Assembly (NCBI GenBank): GCA_023251535.1
Contig: JAHEYP010000013.1
Span: forward strand, 20,836 to 84,835
Direction: 5' to 3'
Length of the DNA stretch: 64,000 bases
Source: Bacteroidota bacterium
GTDB lineage: Bacteria > Bacteroidota > Bacteroidia > AKYH767-A > OLB10
Shown: positions 7,470 through 19,400 of the stretch, piece after piece
How the letters are laid out: every line of letters starts with the position of its first letter
Position numbering within the stretch: the first letter of the stretch is position 1
Made by a program: the position numbers and the translations under genes
Notes under the pieces: model-generated
Database searches by the model: none
Seen by the model: the letters and a program-made list of their open reading frames with translations, nothing else
Told to the model about the DNA's origin: nothing

Positions 7470-10400
7470 GCTAACACGTCCAGAATATTGATGCGGTTCA
7501 TCGTCGAAAGAAATTATATCAAACAAGTAAACATAAATCCCTTCTGCGCAAAGTGCTCCCGATTTAGAGAATGTTCCATCCCAGGGTTTGCCCAATGAAT
7601 CGGAAGCATAAATTAGTTCACCCCAGCGATCAAATATTTTAAAGCTAGCCGATTTAATTCCCACACCATAACCTGTAAACCCTTCATTATACCAATCGCC
7701 GTTCGGAGAGAAAGCATTCGGAATGAATACCGAAAAATCGGGCATCACATGAATCGTTTCATAAGCTGTATCTCTACAACCATGCTGACTAATAGCGATT
7801 AATTGAATTTGGTAACTACCGGTATCGTTATAAGTATGAGTAGGACTGTATTCAACCGAAGAACTATTATCGCCGAAAGTCCAATTAAACATTGTTGCAC
7901 CATTACTATGATTTAACAAGGTTACTTGAGGAGTTAAAATCTCAACAACCGATTGATCTGCAGCGAAACCTGCAGTAGGCAAATCGTAAACGGTAACAAC
8001 ATCAGTCTTTGTTATTGAAGCTGAGCAACCATACGTATTAGTAACAGTTAATGCTACATCATAAACTCCAGGCGCACCATAATAATGATGAGGAGAGCTT
8101 CCACTTCCTGATGTATTGTCGCCGAAAGTCCATGAATAAGTGGACCCAGTAGTTGTTTGTGAAGTAGAAACGAACACAGCAGTAACTGGCATACACTGTT
8201 TAATACTATTCGGAATGAAATCAGGAATCGGCGTTGGATTCACAACTACGTTTTGCGACAACTGAACAAATGGAGTACCACAACCGTCAGTAAGAATTAC
8301 AGAGTATGAAGTAGTCGAATCAGGACTAACAGTTTGAGAACTTCCTGTCATAGTATTATTCCATTGATAAGAATAAGGACCACCATTACCACCTGCCGCA
8401 ACAGTGTTTAACAATACTGATTGCCCGTCACAGATTGTATCATTTGAAACTGACAATGAAAGCGACAATGGCGGATATACGTTAACGTTAGTGTTAATGA
8501 TCGGCACAACACAACCGTTTGCATCGGTTACTGTTACTGCGTATGAAGTAGAGATAGTAGGATTAACAGTAACTGTATCCGTAATTGCACCATTACTCCA
8601 TTGATAATGGTAGGCAGGTGTACCTCCTGAAGTATTAACTTGAAGAGTCACAAATTGTCCGATACATAAAGTTGGAGGCATAGCAACCACAGCATTTAGA
8701 ACTGTTGGCTGCGTAATTAGAGTTGTTATTGAAGAAGTGCAACTATTGGCATCGGTAATGATCGCAGAATAATTTCCTGCATTGATTGATGTAGGTGTAA
8801 ATCCGACAACAAGATTATTATTCCAAACAATTGAATAAGGAGCAACTCCTCCCGTAGGTGTTACCAAAACAGAACCTGTAGGTTGTCCTGCACAGCGAAC
8901 ATTAGTTATAGCAGTGTTAATGTCCAAAGTATCTGGCTCAAATACTATTGCAGTTATTGTATCTGCACAACCATTATAATCGGTTACAGTGACAGAATAA
9001 GTACCTGCAACTAAATGCTGTATTGTTGAACCAATTGCTCCCGACGACCAATTGTATTGGTATGGGGAAGTACTTCCGGAAACGGTTAATGCAATAGATC
9101 CTGTATTACCTCCTGCGCATTTTACTGAATCAACAACCGAATTCACTACTAACGGAGACGGCTGTACTAAACTTAACGATTTCTTAGTTGTACAACCGTT
9201 ATTATCAGTAACTGTAACAGTATAATTTCCTGCTGGCATATTATATACAACCGCTGAAGTATAAGCAGGGTTCGACCATTGATATTGATATGGAGAAGTT
9301 CCACCTACAACAGACACGGAAGCAGAACCATCGCTTAATGCATTACATGAAATATTATTCAACAATAAAGTATCTATGACTAAACTATCTGGCTGGGCAA
9401 TTGAGAACGTAGTTAATCCTGTACATCCATTACTATCGGTAACAGTAACAGTATAATTACCTAAAGGCAAACTAGACGACGATGCAGCAGATGTACCATT
9501 CGACCACAAATAAGAATACACACCAGAACCGCCAGTAGTTTGAATGGAAGCAGTACCATTTGATTGTCCGTAGCAATGCACCATTTGCAATCCTGTAACA
9601 GAAGGAGTAACAGCAGTCGGTTCTGATATAGCAATATTCACAGAAGTAAGGCAACCATTTACATCAGTCACATTAACTGTATAGGCACCTGCCGATAAGC
9701 TATCAGCTATTGGTTGATTTCCACCTGAAGGAATCCAATTATACGTATACGGAGCATTCCCACTCGAAGCTAAGACCGTTGCAGTACCATCACTTTTTCC
9801 GAAGCAACTTGCATTACCTGTTGATACGACAGAAACAGAAGGACCACCTAATCCTGGAACAGCATAAGTTTGAGTAGAAACGCAAGTATTAGCATCTGTT
9901 ATTGTTAATGTATATGCTCCCGCAGCGATATTGTTTAATGAAGAAGCACTCGCTCCGTTATTCCATTGATAAGATAATGACCCAGTACCACCAGAAGCGC
10001 TAATTGCAATTGAACCATTCAACTGATTACAACTAGCGGGAGTAGTACTCACATTAGCAGTAATAGCATTCGGTTCATTGATTGTAGTAGAAATCGCAGC
10101 AATACAACCGTTTTGATCAGTTGCCGTTAAGGTATAACCACCTGCAGGCAATTGACTTGCTTGAAGTGCATTTCCCCCTGAAGGAGTCCACGAATAAGAA
10201 TAAGGGGATGCGCCACCACTGATAGAAGCTAAAATTGCGCCTGTTGAATTACCATGACATAATACATGCGTAACAGAACTTAATGTTAAATTAGGTGCAC
10301 CATTATTTGCAACGGCGACCGATTGATTCTTAGTACATCCATTAGCATCAGAAACTGTAACGGAATAAGCAGCAGCTATAACATTGTTAATTCCGGAAGT

Positions 10401-13400
10401 AGTATAACCGTTACTCCATAAATAAGCAAAAGGAGAAGTTCCTCCGCTAATAGATACAGAGGCACTTCCATTTGCTTGTCCGCAACTTGCGTTAGTTGTA
10501 GAAGGAGAAATTGAAATAGCAGCAGGTTGCGTTATTGTTACAGATATACTTCCTGTGCATCCATTTAAATCCGTAACAGTAACAGTATAATTCCCTGCTG
10601 TTAGGTTTAGAATATTTTGCGTGACACTTCCGTTCGACCAAGCGTAACTATTTATCGAAGAAGAAGCATTTACTGAAATTTGTGCTGAACCATTCGCGCC
10701 TCCATTACATGAAACATTTGTTTGTGTCGTTAATGAAACTAACGGTGAAGGATATCCGACAATAGTTGACGACCTCGATATTGTACAAGAATGAGCATCG
10801 GTAACAGTTACAGTATATACACCTGAAGATACATTTGTTATTTGGCTTGCAACAGCAGCATTCGACCACAAGAAAGAATAATTCGCAGTACCACCGCTAA
10901 CAGATGTTGTTATTGCTCCATTTGATAATCCGCATGTGGATGCAGAAGAATTAAGCGCTAAAGAAATTGAATCAGGCTGAGTAATGGTTAATCCAAACGG
11001 AGTTAAGCATCCATTAGCATCAGTGACATTAACAGTATAATTACCTGCGGTTAATCCTGAGGCAGAAGAACTACTTCCTCCTGAAGGTATCCAAGCATAA
11101 GTAAACGGCCCTACTCCACCCGACAAAGAAACCGAAGCAGAAGCATTGGAACCTCCATAACAAGAAACATTTGATAATGTGGCTAATGCGACCGTTGGAC
11201 CACCTTGAGCAGCAATATTATAGTTTTGCGTAGCTACGCAACCGTTAGCATCGGTTATACTAAAAGAATAATTTCCAGGAGCTAATAACGAAAGACTCGA
11301 TGTATTTACAGCACTGCTGTTCCAATGATAAGTATATGCTCCCGTTCCACCTGTTACAACTGATGTAACTGTTCCATTTGAATTACCACAACTAGCATCC
11401 GTTGTAGTTAAGGAAATATTGATAGCAGTCGGTTCGGTGATTGTAATAGGTAAACTTACTTGGCATCCATTTGCATCGGTTGCAGTTACAGAATAATTTC
11501 CAGCATGTAATGACGAAGCAGAAGATCCTGCTCCTCCTGAAGGTAACCACGAGTACACATAAGGACTTACACCTCCTGAAATTTGTACTGATGCTGCACC
11601 AGTAGAAGCATTATTACATAACACATTAGTTACCGATTGCAACGTTAGAGTTGGTGCTCCTACATTATTTACTTGATACGTATTACTGAAAGTACATCCG
11701 TAAAAATCAGTGACAGTAACAGTATAATTCCCAGCCACAACATTGGAAATAGTATTAGTAATTGAACCATTCGACCATAAATAAGTATATGGAGAAGTAC
11801 CACCTTGAACAGTTAATACAGTTCCGCCATTTGAAGCATTACAAGTTGCATTGGTAATGGAAGTAGTAGCTGACAATGCACTTGTTTGAGTTACACTAGC
11901 TGAAGTATTTTTGATACATCCATTCGCATCAGTTACAGTTACACTGTAAGTATTGGCTGATAAATTAGAAAGAAGCGAACCTGCTGTGTAACCTGTACTC
12001 CACAAATAACTATACGGTGAAACACCACCAGAAGCATTAACTTGAATCGACCCAGATGTGCCGCCATTACAATTATTATTTGACACAACAACAGGAACAG
12101 ATATAACAGAAGGAGCTGCAACATTTGTAATAATTGATGAAGAGCAATTATGACTATCAGTAACAGTTACTGTATAATTTCCTGCGACAACTCCTGAAAC
12201 TGTCGAAGCTAAAGATCCTGTATTCCATAAATAAGTGTAGGGAGTGGTTCCTCCGGAAACAAGCGTTGAAATTGAACCATTATTTCCTCCATTACACAAT
12301 ACATCTGTTGGAGTTGAGGAAACACTTAACGCCGTCGGAGATCCGATAACGATAGCAACATTCGCAACACAACCATTCGCATCGGTAACATTAACTGAGT
12401 AATTACCTGCAGCCAAATTACTAGCTGAAGCTCCGCTACCCCCCGAAGGGAACCATTGATATATGTAAGGTGTTGCACCGGAAGAAACAGCAATTGAAGC
12501 ACTACCATTTGTTAATCCAAAACATGTTACATTATTTGAAGATGCAACTGAAGGGACTGGACCTCCTGCATTACTAACACTAACATTTCCTGTTGCAGTA
12601 CATCCGTTGATGTCCATTACCGTTACAGAGTATGATCCGGCAATTAATGTATTCCCTGTATTAGCAGTAACTGCTCCCGACGACCATGTATACGCATAAG
12701 GAGATATTCCATTAACAATACTTACTGAAGCTGATCCATTGGAATTATTACAAGCAGCAGTTGTTGAACTAAGAGTCAACAGCATAGCAGGCAATGATGA
12801 AATAGAAGCTGAAGTATTAGCGGTACATCCGTTAGCATCAGTAATAGTAACAGTATATGTTCCTGATGAAACACCGCTCAAATTAGGGAACACAGAACCA
12901 TCGGACCACAAGTATGTATATGGAGATATACCGTTTACAGAAGAAATATTTATTTGTCCGTTTGAACCTCCCGGGCATGACACAGGTGATGACGAACTTA
13001 CAGAAACTGTAGGGCCCGCAGTATTCCCAATTGCAAACGAAGTAACAGAAGTACAACTTCGGCTATCCGTTACCGTTACAGTATAACTACCCGGCGTAAA
13101 AGCAGACAAGGATGATCCCGCCACGCCGCCCGATGACCAATTATAGGTATATGGCGAAATACCACCAGCAGGGAAAACAGTTGCAACGCCATCAGGATGA
13201 TTACAATTTGCTGCTGAAGTAACAACATTTGAAGAAAGAGCAGTTGGCTGAGTAATGATGATATTAGCAGCGGAAATACATCCATTTGCATCAGCAACAT
13301 TAACACTAAAATTTCCAGCCGTCAAACTAGAAGCGGTAGCAGCACTACCACCGGAAGGACTCCACGTATATGTATACGGAGCTACTCCTGAAGAAACACT

Positions 13401-16400
13401 AACAGTTGCTGATCCATTACTTCCTCCAAAACATGAAACGTTAGAGGATGACGATATTGCAACTGTAGGGCCTCCTAAACTTGCAACATTGACATTACTT
13501 TGAGAACTACATCCATTCGCATCCGTCACAGTTACCTGATATGCACCTGATGCAATAGAATTTAATGTTGATGCATTTCCAGATATTGGTGACCAAGCAA
13601 ATGAATACCCTCCTGCTCCGCCTGAAGCCACCACACTAGCAGAACCAGTAGAGGCACCACAAGCAGATGAAGTAGAACTCATAGTCAATCCGATAGCTGC
13701 AGCAGCATTAACTGTTGCATTTGTTTGAGTAGTACATCCATTTGCGTCGGTAACTATCACAGAATAATTTCCTGCAGTCAATCCTGAGGCACTTGAAGTA
13801 CTTCCTCCAACAGGCAACCATTGATAAGTGTATGTTGCTGTTCCTCCAGCAGGAGTCGCTGTTAATGTTCCGTTAGAACCTCCATTACAAGTAACATTCG
13901 AAACTGAAATTGTATTTGACAAAACAGTTGGTTGAGTAATAGAAGTTGAAATTGTTTTCTTACAACCCGATTGATCGGTAACAGTAACAGTGTATGTACC
14001 TGCACTCAAATTTGAAGCAGAAAAACTGCTCGATACATTCGGAGACCATTGGTAAGTATAGGCTGGATTTCCACCAGTAGTATTTATTTGAAGAGATCCA
14101 TCGTTACTTCCGAAGCAGCTAACATTATTTACTGATGCAATTGTATTTGCAATAACTGCAGGTTCAGAAATTATTTGCGTCAAATTTTTTACACATCCTT
14201 TTGAGTCTGTAACAGTTAATGTATACACACCTGCCACCAAGACAGATATTGACGCTGTTGAAGCACCTGTTGACCAACTATATGTATACGGAGATGTACC
14301 TCCACTTGACGTGGTATTTATTGAACCAGTGTTACCACCAAAACAAAGAACATCAACCGAAGAATTTAAAGTTATCTGTAATTGCGAAGGTTGTCCGATC
14401 GAAAGAGAATTTGTTGCAGTACATCCATTTCCATCTAAAACGGTAACTGTATATATTGTTCCCGCTGAAATATTATTAGCATTTGCAGTTACACTTCCGT
14501 TCGACCATTGATATTGATAAGGTGTAACTCCTCCTACTGCCGATGCGCCTAAAATTCCATCAGAACCACCATAACAACTGATCGATTGCACTGTTGCTAT
14601 TGATGCAACTAAAGCCGTTGGCTGAGTTAATGTTACTGAGGCAAGTGATGTACACCCATTAGCATCAGTTGCGGTTACTGTATATATTCCTGAAATTAAT
14701 GATGTCGCCGTAGCCGTAGCATTGCCGCTCGACCATAAATATGAATAAGGAGATACACCACCAGATGCCAATGCTGTTGCTGAACCTGTATTTCCTCCAT
14801 TACATAAAATATTTGTAGAAGAAGAAATTGCATTGCTTAATGCAGACGGCTGTGATATCGTTATTGATGTAGTAGCAGTACATCCATTTGCATCGGTTAC
14901 GGTTACAGAATAAGTTGCTGCAACTAAACCCGAATTCACAGAGCCTGTTGCACCATTCGACCATGAATAAGAATACCCTGAAGTTCCTCCTGACGCAATT
15001 GCAGTAGCAGAACCTGATGCATTCGAGTTACATAATACATTGGTTGACGAGGTTATTGAAATGCTTAATGCTGTTGGTTCATTAATAACAACATTATTAG
15101 ATGATGTACATCCATTCGCATCGGTTGTAGTTACAGTATATGTCCCTGCAGAAAGGTTATTTGCAGTTGCTACTACACTTCCCGTCGACCATATGTATGT
15201 ATAATTTGCCGTTCCTCCACTAGCTAATGCTGTTGCACTTCCAGTTGAATTTCCATTACAAAGTATGTTTACAGATGTAGGAATAGCTACATTTAATACG
15301 GAAGGTTGCGTAATAAGTATTGAATTCATTGCTGTACATCCATTTGCGTCGGTCGCAGTTACAATATAATTTCCTGCTACCAATGAAGATATTGTTGCGG
15401 TAGCAGTTCCTGTTGACCACAAATAAGTATATGCAGATGTCCCACCTGACGCCAAAGCTGTAGCACTTCCTGTATTACCACCATTGCATAATACATTTGA
15501 AGAAGATGCAATATTTACAGCAACAGCAGTTGGCTCTGTTATAGTAGCTGTTGTAGATACCGTACATCCATTTGCGTCTGTTGCAGTAACTGTATAAGTC
15601 CCAATTGAAAGTGATGACGCGGTGGCAGAGTTTGATCCACTCGACCATTGATAGGTATAGCTTGATACTCCACCAGACGCAAGTGCCGTAGCACTTCCAG
15701 TTGATCCACCATTACAAAGTTCATCTGTAATTGCGGCTATACTTACCGTTAGTAATGATGGCTCCGATATATTTGCTGTTGTTGATGCAGTACATCCATT
15801 GGCATCGGTTGCAGTAACCGTATATGTTCCTGCAGCTAATGAGTTTGCTGTTGCTGTTGCACTTCCCGAAGACCATTGATAAGTATAAATTGTTGTTCCG
15901 CCAGAAGCTAACGCTGTTGCATCTCCTGTTGCTGCTCCATTACAAAGCACATTAGTTGTTGATGTAATTGCAATTGTTAAAAGTGTTGGTTCATTTATTG
16001 TTGCAGTAGTTAAAGCTGTACAACCATTAGCATCGGTTGCAGTAACTGTATAGGTTCCTGCAACCAGTGAATTTGCTGTTGCAGTTGCACTTCCTGACGA
16101 CCATTGATAAGTATATGTTGCAGTCCCACTTGAAGCCAATGCAGTTGCGGATCCATTCGCAGCACCATTACAATTTGCATCTGTTATTGAAGTTATACTT
16201 ACCGATAAAAGAGTAGGTTCTGTAATTACTACTGATGTTGTTGAAGAACATCCATTGGCATCCGTTGCAGTAACTGTATATGTCCCTGCTGTTAATGATG
16301 TAGCATTTGCTATTGTACTTCCCGACGACCATTGATATGAATAAGGAGATGCTCCTCCGGCAGCTAATGCGGTTGCACTTCCTGAATTTCCTCCATTACA

Positions 16401-19400
16401 CAACACATTTGAAGATGTCGAAATACTTACCGAAAGTAATGTTGGCTCAGAAATCGTTGCTGTTGTTGTTGACGTACATCCGTTATTATCAGTAGCAGTT
16501 ACTGTATAAGTTCCTGCCGACAAAGAACTAGCTGTTGCGGTTGCAGAACCTGTCGACCATAAATATGAATAAGAGGATGTACCTCCGGATGCCGCAGCTG
16601 TTGCGCTTCCCGAATTACCTCCATTGCATAAAACATCTACAGTTGCGGCTATACTCACCGTTAGTAAAGTTGGCTCGTTAATAACAGCAGTTGTAGAAGA
16701 AGTACAACCATTAGCATCAGTAGCGGTTACTGTATAAGTTCCCGCAGTTAATGAAGTAGCTGAAGAAGTTAAACTTCCAGAAGACCATTGATAAGTATAT
16801 CCTGGAGTTCCATCAGCAGCTGATGCCATTGCGCTTCCAGTAGATGCTCCACTACATAACACATCCGTAGTTGCGGCAATGCTTACCGCTAGTAATGTTG
16901 GTTCTAATATTGTAGCGGTTGTTGTAGACTTACAACCATTTGCATCAGTAGCAGTAACTGTAAATACTCCTGCCGGCAATGAAGATGCAGTAGCTGTAAT
17001 ACTTCCTGTTGACCATAGATAAGTATATCCTGACGTTCCACCTGATGCAAGTGAAGTTGCACTACCTGTTGAAGCACCATTACACAAAACATCAATTGTA
17101 GATACAATTCCAACATTTAATACGGGAGGTTCAACTATCGCAGCAGTTATTGAAGAAGTACAACCGTTTGCATCGGCCACAGTAACAGTATAAGTTCCAG
17201 CAGCCAATGAAGAAGCTGTTGCTGATGTACTTCCTGTTGACCATAAAAAAGCATATCCTGATGTTCCACCAGATGCTGCTGCAGTCGCACTTCCGGTAGT
17301 CATTCCATTACAAATTACATCAGTAGTTGCGGTTATACTAACCGTTAGTAAAGTCGGTTCTGAAATTACAACAGTAGTAGTAGCAGTACATCCGTTTGCA
17401 TCCGTCGCTGTTACTGTATATGTGCCAGCTGCTAAAGATGATGCAGTTGCGGTTGCACTTCCTGATGACCATTGGTAAGTATAGCCTGATGTCCCTCCCG
17501 AAGCTAGTGCTGTTGCACTCCCGGTTGCAGCACCATTACATAACTCATCAGTTGTGGAAGTTATACTTATTGAAAGTAATGACGGCTCATTAATGATTGC
17601 AGTAGTTGTTGCTGTACATCCATTCGCATCGGTAGCAGTTACAGTATATGTTCCTGCTGCCAAAGATGATGCAGTTGCAGTTGAGCTGCCTGTCGACCAT
17701 TGATATGTATAACCTGTTGTTCCTCCTGTAGCGAGCGATGTTGCACTTCCTGTTGCAGCACCATTACACAAAACATCGGTAGTTGCGGTTATGCTTACCG
17801 TTAGTAAAGTTGGTTCTGCAATATTTGCAGTAGTTGTTGCAGTACATCCGTTTGCATCGGTGGCCGTTACAGTATAAGTACCTGCAGCCAAAGATGATGC
17901 TGTTGCAGTTGAGCTGCCTGTCGACCATTGATATGTATAACCTGAAGTTCCACCTGAAGCTAATGCAGTAGCACTTCCTGTCGCTGCTCCATCGCAAAGA
18001 ACATTGGTTGTTGAAGGAATATTTACAGTAAGTAAAGTTGGCTCGGTAATAGTTGCAGTAGTTGTTACAGTGCAACCATTGGCATCGGTAGCTGTAACAG
18101 TATATGTACCGGCTGACAATGACGAAGCAGTAGCAGTAGAACTTCCCGAAGACCACTGATAAGTATAACCTGAAGTTCCACCTGATGCAGCAGCAGTGGC
18201 ACTACCTGTTGCAGCTCCATTACATAGTACATTAGTAGTTGCGGTTATACTTACCGTTAGTACGGTAGGATTTACAAGATTATTTGATGATGTGGCTGTA
18301 CATCCATCAGCCGACGTAACTGTAACAGTATACGAACCGGCGGTTAATCCTGATATATCTTCATTCGAAGAACCATTTGACCAAACGTAAGTATAGGGCG
18401 CGCTTCCACCAGAAGGAGTAATATCAATTGCTCCCGTCGCTCCGCCTGAACACAAAGGATTAGTAATTGCTGCATTTATTGTTAGTGAATTCGCAACTGT
18501 AACTGTAACTGAAGTAGTTGTTGCACATTGTCCAGCAGCCGGCGTAAAATTATAGGTACCAGTTGCAGTGTTACTGATAGTTGCGGGCAACCATGTTCCC
18601 GTAATTCCGTTTGTAGATGTTGTTGGCAATGTAGGAGCAACACTACCAGAACAAATTGGTCCGATAGCATTAAATGTAGGAGTAACAGGTAGTGTTACAT
18701 TAACCGTTGAACTTGCAGTAGCAGTACATCCACAAGCATTGGTAACTGTAATTGTATATGTGGTTGTTGAGGTTGGACAAGCTGAGGGAGTTAATGTATT
18801 TGTTGCCGACAAACCTGCAGTTGGAGACCACACATAAGTATAAGTACTTGGATTAAAAAAAGTAATTGACCAATTATTAATTGAACCAACATCACCTGTT
18901 GTATTATCCGCAACAAATAAAGTCCATGTTCCATTTGTAGGTGTACCATTTAATGCAGCGAAATTACCTGCACCTCCTTCTGGCTTATATGAACCTGCGA
19001 AAGGTGCAGTACCAGCTGTAATGTTAGTTGCAGCAGTTGCAGAGAAGCAAGTGCCAGAATAATTATTTCCGCCTCCTCCATTGTTATTACTCAATAAATA
19101 ATAAGTTCCATTAGGCGCTTGTAACCAAAGCTCAAGATCTGAATCGTAAGTATGTGTTATATCAAGACAAACAGTAAGATAGTCACCTGTATCCCAAGTA
19201 GGATCGCAAACACCGCTTACAACTATTCCCGATGATGCCCATGATCCGGCACAACTTGCAGGACCTGTATGACAAGCAGAAGAAATACCTCCATCTGGAA
19301 TTTGCGGAGTGCACTGAGTACTATTAAAACTTATATTTCCTCCAACAGAATTTACAGCCGCTGTTAAGTTCGTACAACTTCCTTGACAAACAGTAGAAGA

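Larger units (their letters stand above)
8675..18460 (-). repeat. array of about 43 SprB repeats (about 225-230 bp each)
   Basis: Within the giant gene, codons 1060-4322 are a tandem array with one cysteine pair per unit: an xxC[NFG]G start and a DANGC about 50 residues later. I counted 43 recognisable units; the edges are approximate. Two further units at the C-terminal end (TLCIGQ and TICDGQ) are diverged and look Ig-like. Confidence 0.88.

Noticed and set aside
8675..18460. Regular spacing of about 225 bp resembling a repeat array or CRISPR
   Set aside because: The repeats are in frame and encode SprB domains; there are no short identical repeats with unique spacers and no cas genes.
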